A stretch of 64,000 nucleotides of DNA. Source: CAYMZZ01 sp964395095 (GTDB lineage Bacteria > Bacteroidota > Bacteroidia > Chitinophagales > Chitinophagaceae). The notes under the pieces were generated by a model. It saw only the letters and a list, made by a program, of their open reading frames with translations. It had not been told where the DNA came from and made no database searches. The translations under genes were made by a program, and so were the position numbers. Positions 15,926-23,535 of this stretch are shown here, one piece after another. The DNA lies in the NCBI GenBank assembly GCA_964395095.1, contig CAYMZZ010000004.1:1-64000 (forward strand). The letters are read 5' to 3'. Position 1 is the stretch's first letter, and every line of letters begins with the position of its first letter.

Positions 15926-16696
15926 ATGTGCCTCGATATCGCTCTTTATTCCGCGCTGGACCTGATTGATGATTATTTCCCCGGCATCAGTCATGAAGAA
16001 GAAATAGAATGGGATGATGCCCTGGCCACACATATTATGGCGCTGGGTCATAAACGCTACCCGGTTATTGTGCAGGATGAACGTGGCTACTCGCGCCGGC
16101 TCTTTGAATGGGGCATTATCGCCGACTACATGAACACACCGGAAAAAATAAAACAGTATCGCAAGAATATGGTAAACGCCCGCAGCGAAAAGATACTGGA
16201 TGACCCCAAATCATTCTGGCACCGCATCCGCCGGCAACGTTGCCTGGTACCGGTTACGGGTTTTTATGAACATCGGGAAATTGCAGGTTGGAAGAATAAA
16301 GTACCTTACCATATCCGTCAAAAGGACCGGCCCCTATTTTGCCTGCCCGCGCTTTATTATTATAACCCCCATATACCTTCTGACCCCGAATCGGGCGAAG
16401 TGAGGGGCATGTTTGCGCTGGTCACCCGCGCTGCCAATCCTTTGCTTCGACAGATCCACAACAGTGGCGACAATGCTTACCGCATGCCGCTGCTGCTGCC
16501 CGCTTCGATGGAAAAAGAATGGCTGAAGCCCGACCTGGATGATGAGGGACTCTGGCACTTGCTGAATTATGAAATGCCTTCGGCAGAATTGGATTACTGG
16601 CCCGTGTTCAGCATCCGCGCCCGCAAGGAAAGACCGGATGGTAAAATGAAAAACGAAAAATTTGCCTGGGAGGCTTTGCCGGAGATTACTGTGTAG
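15926..16696 (+). CDS. SOS response-associated peptidase (SRAP/HMCES-YedK family)
   Basis: 256 residues from the ATG at 15926, chosen because it gives Met-Cys: in this family Cys2 becomes N-terminal and forms a thiazolidine crosslink with abasic sites in single-stranded DNA. The active-site Asn (NARSEKI near 84), Glu (VTGFYEH near 113) and His (RQIHNSGDNAYRMP, near 178) are visible. The upstream in-frame ATG at 15881 would bury the Cys. It follows dnaE-dinB on the same strand, separated by a repeat array, and fits the damage-tolerance theme of the pair. Confidence 0.88.
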   Translation: MCLDIALYSALDLIDDYFPGISHEEEIEWDDALATHIMALGHKRYPVIVQDERGYSRRLFEWGIIADYMNTPEKIKQYRKNMVNARSEKILDDPKSFWHRIRRQRCLVPVTGFYEHREIAGWKNKVPYHIRQKDRPLFCLPALYYYNPHIPSDPESGEVRGMFALVTRAANPLLRQIHNSGDNAYRMPLLLPASMEKEWLKPDLDDEGLWHLLNYEMPSAELDYWPVFSIRARKERPDGKMKNEKFAWEALPEITV

Positions 16697-16733
16697 CTGA
16701 TTACGATTAGTCCTTTTTAGTGACAGCTTATTT

Positions 16734-17537
16734 CTAAAACTTCAATTTCTTAAGGTGTCGCTGTACTTCTCTTTCCACCTTATCAAAGTCGGGCAGGTTC
16801 TTAATCTGTTCGCTTAGCGAACTATTCCATCTTCCTCTATACTGCGGCAATCGTTCATCCAACTTCTTATTGAAATCTGTGTGCCGTATATCCTTGCACT
16901 TACATTTCGTTTCAAACTCGCTCACATAAAAATTGACATCCATTTCATACTCTTCCAACAAATACCAGATGTCGTAAAAATCTCTTGCCTGCATGCGTTG
17001 CATAACGGTTCGCATTTTTTCTATCAACACTTCCTCTAGTGGATAACACAATAACTGGTGTTCTTCTAAATCAGAATAGCCAATAATAACATCATTCATT
17101 GCAGGTGGAAATACCAATTGTTCACTACGAGAAATGTCAACTTTAACTTTTTTGTTATTCCCTTGTCCACCAAGCGGCCCGATATAGCTGATGTAGAAGT
17201 TAATCCCTCCGTCCTCGTGTTCATTGTTGTCAATAATGCCAAGAGGGATGTTGGCTTCATCTTTTATGAACTCAAATATTTCATTGTACCATGAAAAAAT
17301 TTGCTCGTTGGATATTTCTGCATTCAGTATTGTAAAATCTAAATCCTCAGAAAAACGATAGTCTTCAAAATAAACTTTCTTTAATACTGTTCCACCCTTA
17401 AATACTATTACCCTTGAAAGTTGCTCATGCTTTGAAATGCCAAATAGTACCCACGAAAGGATGTAATCCTTTTCAATCTGCTGGTCACGCACTCCAACCG
17501 CGTTTGCCTTTTGTTGTATTTCTCCCGGTTTAATCAT
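16734..17537 (-). CDS. abiEii: AbiEii/AbiGii-type nucleotidyltransferase toxin
   Basis: 267 residues with the DNA polymerase beta-like nucleotidyltransferase motifs of AbiEii: VFKGGTVLKKVYFEDYRFSE followed by DLDF (near 46-70), KVDIS near 132, and EEVLIEKMRTVMQRMQARDFYDIWYL near 172-197. AbiEii toxins modify RNA with nucleotides and arrest growth, giving phage abortive infection or plasmid maintenance. The start overlaps the stop of the antitoxin gene by 4 nt (ATGA). The two genes are visibly more AT-rich than their neighbours, which suggests horizontal transfer. Confidence 0.88.
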   Translation of the reverse strand: MIKPGEIQQKANAVGVRDQQIEKDYILSWVLFGISKHEQLSRVIVFKGGTVLKKVYFEDYRFSEDLDFTILNAEISNEQIFSWYNEIFEFIKDEANIPLGIIDNNEHEDGGINFYISYIGPLGGQGNNKKVKVDISRSEQLVFPPAMNDVIIGYSDLEEHQLLCYPLEEVLIEKMRTVMQRMQARDFYDIWYLLEEYEMDVNFYVSEFETKCKCKDIRHTDFNKKLDERLPQYRGRWNSSLSEQIKNLPDFDKVEREVQRHLKKLKF

Positions 17538-18355
17538 GAGTAAATGGCAGATTTAATGGTCTCAGTATCCAGATTCTGCTGAATACTCCAACGGCTATTT
17601 CGCTTTCCTGTCTTAGGCAATTCGGTATCAAGTACTACATATGAAGCGGTCTTCATTTGTTGTAATTCCCCAACAACAGGGGTATTAATCGCTAAAGTTT
17701 CCAAAATAAACCCCAGGCGTTTTATTACCGCTTGCGAACCGAACTTCTTTGCGTAATCAAGCAATGTTGCGTATTTTATTTTGTCTTTAGAAGTGTGAAT
17801 TGCTCTTGCTACTTCTACAATTCCACCGGCATAATCAGGTTTGAATAAGCAATCAATAAAAGTTTTCTCTAAATCGGAACACATGACTTTATTATAGCTG
17901 TCAATCCAGATTTTCTTTGAACCAAAAAAATGTTTCTCGTTGTGGTAGATGAATTGGAATGGGACGTCCTTAATTTTTATTTCCGATGGTCGTATTTGTT
18001 TTGATACTACAATTTGTTCTTTCATTGAAGGTTGGGTAATCAGGTTGTGAATCTGTAAAGCGGAATAGTAACCGATATAATGCCTGGCATCATTCACTAA
18101 ATGTTCTGCAAGCAAATGCCAGTTGGGCATGAAGGTTTCCGCATTTTGATCATATGGAATGATATAATAAACACCATCTTTCACGCGCATCAACAAACCT
18201 CTCTTTGTCATGGCGCTGAGTAGCTCTCTTATTGCACCTGCTTTAGCGCCTGGCAAAGCTTTGTGAACCAAAGAATAATCAAAGCAATTCCTATTCTGTT
18301 CGTAGAAATAGGACAGAAGCGCGTTTGATTGCGTTGAAATAAACTTATTTTTCAT
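17534..18355 (-). CDS. abiEi: AbiEi-type antitoxin / autorepressor
   Basis: 273 residues. The N-terminal part (about 5-65) is a winged-helix segment (LLSYFYEQNRNCFDYSLVHK, MTKRGLLMRVKDGVYYIIP); the C-terminal antitoxin domain includes HLVNDARHYIGYYSALQIH and the KTFIDCLFKPDYAGGIVEVA segment typical of AbiEi. In this type IV system the antitoxin counters the toxin's effect without forming a stable complex and represses its own promoter. It is the first gene of the two-gene operon. Two palindromes of the same form flank the promoter directly upstream. Confidence 0.87.
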   Translation of the reverse strand: MKNKFISTQSNALLSYFYEQNRNCFDYSLVHKALPGAKAGAIRELLSAMTKRGLLMRVKDGVYYIIPYDQNAETFMPNWHLLAEHLVNDARHYIGYYSALQIHNLITQPSMKEQIVVSKQIRPSEIKIKDVPFQFIYHNEKHFFGSKKIWIDSYNKVMCSDLEKTFIDCLFKPDYAGGIVEVARAIHTSKDKIKYATLLDYAKKFGSQAVIKRLGFILETLAINTPVVGELQQMKTASYVVLDTELPKTGKRNSRWSIQQNLDTETIKSAIYS

Positions 18356-18364
18356 AGTAGCAGC

Positions 18365-18381
18365 ATCAGGAAAAACCTGAC
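18365..18381 (-). promoter_or_regulatory. proximal abiE operator palindrome
   Basis: ATCAG-N7-CTGAC, 10 nt upstream of the abiEi start and downstream of the predicted transcription start. It has the same arm sequence and spacing as the distal copy at 18449-18465. Binding by AbiEi is inferred from the known autoregulation of this family. Confidence 0.6.
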
Positions 18382-18392
18382 CTCAATGATAC

Positions 18393-18419
18393 GAAAGATA
18401 ACAAAACCAGTCCATACAA
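18393..18419 (-). promoter_or_regulatory. abiE operon promoter
   Basis: On the minus strand TTG (18419-18417) is followed after 16 nt by TATCTTTC (18400-18393), close to the Bacteroidota consensus TAnnTTTG. It lies between the two operator palindromes. Confidence 0.5.
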
Positions 18420-18448
18420 TACTTAAAATTATTTTTCACATTCAATTT

Positions 18449-18465
18449 GTCAGGTTTGAGCTGAC
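18449..18465 (-). promoter_or_regulatory. distal abiE operator palindrome
   Basis: GTCAG-N7-CTGAC, 30 nt upstream of the predicted -33 element, matching the proximal copy. The remaining stretch to the rpoN stop (18466-18576) shows nothing else I can support. Confidence 0.6.
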
Positions 18466-18576
18466 ATAAACACTATGAATAATAATTCTTGTTAGATTGG
18501 CTAAACGCAGCTTATTCCCGATTTCGCCCTGAAACCACATGGCGGATTAACGGCGACCATTATCTACTGGAAGAAA

Positions 18577-20055
18577 TTATAGTTCTTTTCGCAAGCGGGC
18601 CACGGGTATATTTAGTTGTTCCCGGTATTTGGCCACGGTGCGTCGGGCAATATTATAGCCCTTTTCCTGGAGAAGTTCCGTCAGGCGCTCGTCGGAAAGC
18701 GGGCGCTTCTTGTTTTCCGCTTCTATCAAATCGCTGAGGATTTTTTTCACTTCGCGGGTGGATACTTCCTCACCACTTTCGGTGCTGAGCGATTCGCTGA
18801 AGAAGAATTTGAGCCGATAGGTTCCAAATTCGGTTTGTACGAATTTACTGTTGGCCACACGGCTCACGGTGGATATATCCAGGCCCGTTACTTCGGCGAT
18901 ATCTTTCAGAATCATCGGCTTCAGGTTGGTTTCATCGCCGGTGAGGAAGAAATCATATTGATGATTCATGATGGCCGTCATGGTGCCGAACAGGGTGTGC
19001 TGCCTTTGCTTGATGGCATCAATGAACCATTTGGCCGCGTCAATTTTTTGTTTGATGAAAAGAACCGCCTCCTTTTGGCGTTTATCTTTCTTCGATCCCC
19101 GCTCATAGTCCTTCATCATATCGCGATAGCCTTCGCTGATGCGCAGCTCCGGCGCGTTGCGGCTATTGAGGGTAAGCTCCAGCTTGCCGCCATTGTTGAG
19201 AATAAAGAAATCGGGCACCACATAACTTTCTGCCTTGTTGATGCCGCCGACATTACCACCAGGCTTGGGGTTGAGGCGTATGATCTGCTGCATCACTTCC
19301 TTCAGCTCTTCTTCGTCAATACCCAATCCCCGCTGAATTTTTTCGTAATGCTTCTTGGTAAACTCATCAAAATAGCGGCTTAGTGCGAGTATGGCTGTGT
19401 CCACCTGCTTGCCTTCTTCTTTTTGTCGATTCAGTTGCAACAGCAGGCATTCCTGCAGGTCGCGGGCGGCCACTCCCGGAGGGTCGAAACGCTGAATCAT
19501 ACGCAACATTTCATCCACTTCCGCCTCGGTTACATTCAGGTTTTGGCGAAATGCCAGGTCATCTACAATTGAAGCAGTATCACGACGCAGATAACCATCC
19601 TCATCAATACTACCCACAATTTGTTCGGCAATCTTTCTTTGCTTATCGTCGAGTTTGAGCAAACCCAACTGGTTCAGGAGAAGTTCGTAAAAGCTGGTTT
19701 CTGTTTTAAAGGGCAATTGCCTTTCCGTTTCCTCGCCATAATTCTCATCGCGGGTGCGATAATCCGCCACATCATCATCGCCATCCTGCACGTATTCGCT
19801 CACATCAACATTATCATAGTCTTCCTCGCTCCCCGTCTGTTCTTCGTACTCATCTTCCCCGCTAAATTCATCCACCAGCTCGTCAGCGCCATTCTCATGT
19901 TGTTCATCCAGTTCCAGTGCGGGATTTTCCTCCATCTCTTCCTTTATCCGCTCCTCAAGATTGGCCGTAGGCACCTGTAGCAGCTTCATCAGTTGAATCT
20001 GCTGTGGCGACAGTTTTTGTAACAGTTTTTGTTGTAGCGACTGGCTTAAGGCCAT
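18577..20055 (-). CDS. rpoN: RNA polymerase sigma-54 factor
   Basis: 492 residues. Region I is glutamine- and leucine-rich (MALSQSLQQKLLQKLSPQQI). Region II is strongly acidic (about 45-110, DELVDEFSGEDEYEEQ). Region III holds the core-binding part, the helix-turn-helix (LKDIAEVTGLDISTVSRVAN) and the C-terminal RpoN box (ARRTVAKYREQLNIP), which binds the -24 element. Sigma-54 needs an AAA+ activator for promoter opening; none is encoded in this window, and the response regulators here are NarL-type or stand-alone receivers. It is monocistronic. Confidence 0.95.
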   Translation of the reverse strand: MALSQSLQQKLLQKLSPQQIQLMKLLQVPTANLEERIKEEMEENPALELDEQHENGADELVDEFSGEDEYEEQTGSEEDYDNVDVSEYVQDGDDDVADYRTRDENYGEETERQLPFKTETSFYELLLNQLGLLKLDDKQRKIAEQIVGSIDEDGYLRRDTASIVDDLAFRQNLNVTEAEVDEMLRMIQRFDPPGVAARDLQECLLLQLNRQKEEGKQVDTAILALSRYFDEFTKKHYEKIQRGLGIDEEELKEVMQQIIRLNPKPGGNVGGINKAESYVVPDFFILNNGGKLELTLNSRNAPELRISEGYRDMMKDYERGSKKDKRQKEAVLFIKQKIDAAKWFIDAIKQRQHTLFGTMTAIMNHQYDFFLTGDETNLKPMILKDIAEVTGLDISTVSRVANSKFVQTEFGTYRLKFFFSESLSTESGEEVSTREVKKILSDLIEAENKKRPLSDERLTELLQEKGYNIARRTVAKYREQLNIPVARLRKEL

Positions 20056-20154
20056 AATTTAGTAGTGGATTTGCGGCGACTGGTGGCTCAGCGAGACAAA
20101 AGCCGGCCTATCATCAAAAATCAGGCCGTAAATTTACAAAACAATAAAATACAA

Positions 20155-20625
20155 ATGGCCCAACGCATTTTATCTCTTCTTGTTGTGTGCCTGACTGTCG
20201 CAATCGGGAAAATTTCCGGTCAATCGGGCCGGGCGCCTCATTTCTTTGAAATTTCCTCAGAATCAAAGACTTGGAACTCATTCGCCCCAGCCCGTTTCTC
20301 CGAAAACGGTCTCCCGGAATTCTTACATAAAAAAATGGTAAAAAAAATATTGAGTCCTTTCTCTTTGCACCTGGCGGCGCAAAGAGAAAAGACTCAATAT
20401 TTCCAGCCGCAGAAAGCGTTTTATTTGGGTACTCTTAAGCGAATGAATGCCCCCTCAAAACTACCATCCATCCATCTTGGCTTTTCGCCTGATTTTGTTG
20501 CTCGTAATTTTTCATTCTTCTGCAGAAACGAATACCGTTTTGAGCAGGCAACCGGCATTCCCCTCAGGTTTCGATTGGGTTCGCTGGACTATGTGAATAG
20601 GTTGGAATACCCGGGAGAGAAATAA
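20155..20625 (+). CDS. hypothetical exported protein with an internal hairpin
   Basis: 156 residues from the ATG at 20155, where a signal peptide begins (MAQRILSLLVVCLTVAIGKI, cleavage near SGQS). The mature part is basic and aromatic, with no recognised family, and ends FRLGSLDYVNRLEYPGEK, reminiscent of small Chitinophagaceae secreted proteins. A 23-24 bp inverted repeat (20345-20402) lies inside the reading frame and encodes residues about 64-83, roughly KKILSPFSLH and its neighbours. The frame is kept, but the insert-like palindrome makes the product uncertain. Confidence 0.6.
   Translation: MAQRILSLLVVCLTVAIGKISGQSGRAPHFFEISSESKTWNSFAPARFSENGLPEFLHKKMVKKILSPFSLHLAAQREKTQYFQPQKAFYLGTLKRMNAPSKLPSIHLGFSPDFVARNFSFFCRNEYRFEQATGIPLRFRLGSLDYVNRLEYPGEK
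20345..20402. repeat. near-perfect 24-bp inverted repeat inside a coding region
   Basis: Arms 20345-20368 and 20379-20402 are complementary over 24 bp with one mismatch, around a 10-nt loop (ACCTGGCGGC). On either strand the transcript would form a very stable hairpin. It does not have the 7-nt period of the other arrays. Confidence 0.85.
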
Positions 20626-20626
20626 T

Positions 20627-20729
20627 TTGGGGATTTGTTGATTCGGTTATTTGTTTACCTGCCGGTGTCAGGTTCGCAACGATATATTTTGAAACAAATC
20701 ACCGAATAATCAAATAAACAAATAGTCCC
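20627..20729. repeat. 7-nt-period inverted repeat, ATTTG/CAAAT flavour
   Basis: Left arm 20627-20658 (GGGGATTTGTTGATTCGGTTATTTG type) faces right arm 20693-20726 (CAAATCACCGAATAATCAAATAAA type, partly complementary). It occupies the 106 nt between two genes read in the same direction and ends just before the ATG at 20732. Confidence 0.75.
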
Positions 20730-20731
20730 TC

Positions 20732-21835
20732 ATGTCGCTACTCCGCCCAACATTCCTTCTCTTATTTTTTGCAGTCGCTACATCGGGCTTTGCACAAATA
20801 AAGCAGTCGCTGGTGGACTCTATTTGTCGCTCGGGTAATTTTCCAGGATTGAGTGTGGCCATTGTAACGGATACGCAAGTGCAGACTTTTGTGTCGGGCT
20901 ATAGTGATGTTGAAAAAAAGGAGCCCCTCCTCCTTTCGCACCGTTTTCTGCAGGGCAGCGTGGGCAAGACCTATGTTTCCGCCATCGCCCTGCAGTTGAT
21001 AAAGGAAGGAATGCTGGATCCGGAAGTGAAAGTCGCCAAATGGCTGGGACATCATGGCTGGTTTCTTCGCCTGCCCAATGCCAGGGATATCACGCTGCGC
21101 ATGCTGCTCAATCATAGCAGCGGCATTATGCGGTACGAGTTCAAGGAACAATTCACCACCGATCTTACTGCCAATCCCGGCAAGTACTGGAAGCCGGAAG
21201 AGCTCCTTCAGTATGTGCTTGATGAAAAAGCGCCCTTCGCCGCCGGCGAGGGCTGGGATTATTCCGACACCAATTTTATACTGCTGGGAATGATCATTGA
21301 AGCGGTTACCGGTAAAACCTACTATCGCAACCTCGAAGAAAGAATCCTGGCGCCACTCCGGCTTACCGAAACATTCCCATCCAACAGTCCATTATTACCA
21401 GGGTTGGCCCAGGGTTATGCCGGCGCCGACAATCCCTTTGGCGGTCGCGACAAAGTGCTGGACAGTACCGGCCGCTTTATCATCAATCCGCAATTTGAAT
21501 GGACGGGCGGTGGCATCTACTCTACTACCGCCGACCTCGCGCGTTGGGCTCATTTATTATACTCCGGAAAATTTATCGATACTGCTCTCCTGTTGCAGGG
21601 CGCGGTTCCCGCCAAACTCGGTCGCGACAGCCGCTATGGTTTGGGGGTTATCATCCGTTCCAGCAACTGGGGACCCGCCTATGGCCATAGTGGCTTTTTC
21701 CCGGGCTATTTAACAGAAGTGTATTATTTCCCGCAACTCAAAAAGACGATTGCCGTACAAATCAACAGCTCCGATTTTAAGAACATAAAGATGGGGGGAT
21801 GGCAGGTGGTGGTGAGTATAGTAAGTAGAAAGTAG
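20732..21835 (+). CDS. serine hydrolase, class C beta-lactamase / PBP family
   Basis: 367 residues with a signal peptide (MSLLRPTFLLLFFAVATSGF). The catalytic Ser-Lys pair is in GSVGKTYVSA (near residue 75), the Tyr motif is YSDTNF (near 177), with Asp where Tyr-x-Asn is usual in class C enzymes, and the third motif is HSG in YGHSGFFPG (near 329). Such periplasmic enzymes include D-aminopeptidases, esterases and beta-lactamases; a clinical-type beta-lactamase cannot be concluded. The final codons and the TAG stop are formed by the repeat array that follows. Confidence 0.88.
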   Translation: MSLLRPTFLLLFFAVATSGFAQIKQSLVDSICRSGNFPGLSVAIVTDTQVQTFVSGYSDVEKKEPLLLSHRFLQGSVGKTYVSAIALQLIKEGMLDPEVKVAKWLGHHGWFLRLPNARDITLRMLLNHSSGIMRYEFKEQFTTDLTANPGKYWKPEELLQYVLDEKAPFAAGEGWDYSDTNFILLGMIIEAVTGKTYYRNLEERILAPLRLTETFPSNSPLLPGLAQGYAGADNPFGGRDKVLDSTGRFIINPQFEWTGGGIYSTTADLARWAHLLYSGKFIDTALLLQGAVPAKLGRDSRYGLGVIIRSSNWGPAYGHSGFFPGYLTEVYYFPQLKKTIAVQINSSDFKNIKMGGWQVVVSIVSRK

Positions 21836-21997
21836 GGAGTAGTAAGTAGGGCGTTGGAAGCGGGGCACTAATTCATTTTTCAGAAGGGTATAAAGCCATT
21901 TCCGTAACTTTTATGACCGCCATGACGATTCCGCAAAATTTTCAATACCGTCTCCCTGCACCCTACTTTCAACTCCCCACTTTCTACTTACTACTCA
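21822..21997. repeat. 7-nt-period inverted repeat, GTAAGTA/TACTTTC flavour
   Basis: Left arm 21822-21855 has GTAAGTA, GAAAGTA, GGGAGTA and GTAAGTA units. Right arm 21961-21997 has ACTTTCA, ACTCCCC, ACTTTCT and ACTTACT units. It lies between two convergent genes: the stop of the serine hydrolase is inside the left arm and the stop of the opposite gene ends the right arm. The centre (21856-21960) shows no gene. Confidence 0.85.
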
Positions 21998-23209
21998 CTT
22001 CTTCCCCAGCCAGGGCATGGGTGGAATGGCGGCCGGCGTTTTATAATAATTGTTACGCAGGCTATCATTCCAGCCATTGGGGTTATTGTCGAACGATTTA
22101 CTGCTGAAATAGATGCTGCCATGCACGTTGGGATATTGCCTGAGCAGCTTAATCTGATTGGGTAGTTCTTTCGGATTTTTCCAGGCTGCGGAACGCTCAT
22201 TTACGCGATAGATGCCGTGCCCGATATATACATGTTTGCCATAGCTGTTCTTGCTCCACCAATCGAGTATGGTTTTATAATCAATTTTGTCGTGGCCGAT
22301 TTCGAGATAAAGCTGCGGGGCCACGTAATCGATCCAATCTTTTTCCAGCCAAAGCAGGATATCGGCGTAGAGATCATCGTAATTGGTTTGCCCCGCTTTG
22401 GTATCGCTGCCACGGGGGTCTTTGTCCTTATTGCGCCAAACGCTAAAGGGCGATATGCCAAACTGCACATGTGGTTTCACCTGCTTGATGGCTACGCTGA
22501 TTTTTTTGATGATGGTGTCCACATTGCTGCGGCGCCAGTCGTCTTTGCTCAGTTTGGAACCGGAGCGTACATAGGCCGCCTGGTCGGGAAACTCTTTGCC
22601 GGCAATCCGGTAGGGATAGAAATAATCGTCCATGTGGATGGCATCCACTTCATAACGGCTCACAATATCCTGCACTACTTTAACCACAAATGCCTGGGCC
22701 TGCTTATTCGAAGGTTCAAAATATTTCTTATCGCCATAGGTTACAAACCAACCGGGGTATTGCTTCGTAACATGATTGGGTGCTATGGAGGCCGACTTCA
22801 CATTAAAATTGGCACGATAAGGATTGAGCCAGGCATGAAATTCCATCCCACGCTTATGCGCTTCATCAATCATGAATTTGAGCGGATCGTAAAAAGGGCT
22901 GGGGGCTTTGCCCTGCTTACCGGTCAGCCACTGGCTCCAGGGTTCGAGTGAGGAAGGATATAAGGCATCGGCGGCAGGACGCACCTGCACGATCACGGCA
23001 TTCATGCCGTTATTCTTATGCAATTCCAGTTGCCGGATATAATCCGCCCTCTGCGTTGAGGGCTCATAATCGCCTCTTTTGGGCCAGTCGATATTGTCAA
23101 CAGTGGCAATCCATACACCCCTGAACTCATGCGTGGGTTGCGCAAAAATTTGAGAACTAAAAACAGATAACAGGAGCGCAGTAATCAGGGGCAGATTTTT
23201 CCTCAACAT
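21995..23209 (-). CDS. glycoside hydrolase family 10-like (DUF187/GHL10) protein
   Basis: 404 residues with a signal peptide (MLRKNLPLITALLLSVFSSQ, then IFAQ). The TIM-barrel motifs of the GHL10/YngK family are clear: HEFRGVWIATVDNIDWP near residue 27, NAVIVQVRPAADALYPS near 75, EFHAWLNPYRANF near 123, DAIHMDDYFYPYR near 190 with the putative catalytic Asp residues, and VQFGISPFSVWRN near 250. These secreted enzymes are thought to act on bacterial polysaccharide or peptidoglycan-derived chains, but the substrate is unknown. It is monocistronic. Confidence 0.88.
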   Translation of the reverse strand: MLRKNLPLITALLLSVFSSQIFAQPTHEFRGVWIATVDNIDWPKRGDYEPSTQRADYIRQLELHKNNGMNAVIVQVRPAADALYPSSLEPWSQWLTGKQGKAPSPFYDPLKFMIDEAHKRGMEFHAWLNPYRANFNVKSASIAPNHVTKQYPGWFVTYGDKKYFEPSNKQAQAFVVKVVQDIVSRYEVDAIHMDDYFYPYRIAGKEFPDQAAYVRSGSKLSKDDWRRSNVDTIIKKISVAIKQVKPHVQFGISPFSVWRNKDKDPRGSDTKAGQTNYDDLYADILLWLEKDWIDYVAPQLYLEIGHDKIDYKTILDWWSKNSYGKHVYIGHGIYRVNERSAAWKNPKELPNQIKLLRQYPNVHGSIYFSSKSFDNNPNGWNDSLRNNYYKTPAAIPPMPWLGKK

Positions 23210-23261
23210 AATTTCATCAATTGGAAAAGTGAAGGTAGGATTTTATGGAGGAAGGAGTGTT

Positions 23262-23524
23262 AAAGATTCGTTGATTTGTGAATTTGGGGATTTGGCTAGC
23301 GGTCGGCAGAAATATCGTTGCGTCCTTTGCGGATTCTTTGTCCCGCCTTGGCGGGATTGTGGTAAGAGTCCTTTAGTATTTAAAGAGGCTGGCAATCATG
23401 AAGATTTTAATGCGACGAAGGCAAAGAATCCGCAAAGGACGCAACGACATCTCTTTCCCATGAATTCCCCTAAGATGCAATCTGTAATACATTTTGACGC
23501 CAAACAAATTCACAAATAATCAAA
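23262..23524. repeat. nested inverted repeat: ATTTG arms around a perfect 26-bp palindrome pair
   Basis: Outer arms carry ATTTG (23265-23300) and CAAAT (23500-23524) units at about 7-nt spacing. Inside, arms 23315-23340 and 23422-23447 are perfectly complementary over 26 bp, with a further short CCCGCC-TTGG-CGGG-type hairpin next to the left inner arm. The 96-residue ORF across it is a reading of the repeat, not a gene. It fills the 326-nt gap between two genes on the minus strand. Confidence 0.85.
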
Positions 23525-23535
23525 TAAAGCTCCCT

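Noticed and set aside
18489..18737. 82-residue ORF on the plus strand next to abiE
   Set aside because: Its second half is antisense to the conserved rpoN C-terminus and no family was recognised; a fragment of a lost gene in 18489-18576 cannot be excluded.
18577..20055. Sigma-54-dependent promoters in front of the kinase or copper genes
   Set aside because: No convincing -24 TGGCAC / -12 TTGCA pair was seen in those spacers, and no sigma-54 activator with an AAA+ domain is encoded in the window.
23229..23519. 96-residue ORF on the plus strand
   Set aside because: It lies within the nested inverted repeat and its sequence changes character with each repeat block; no recognisable domain.
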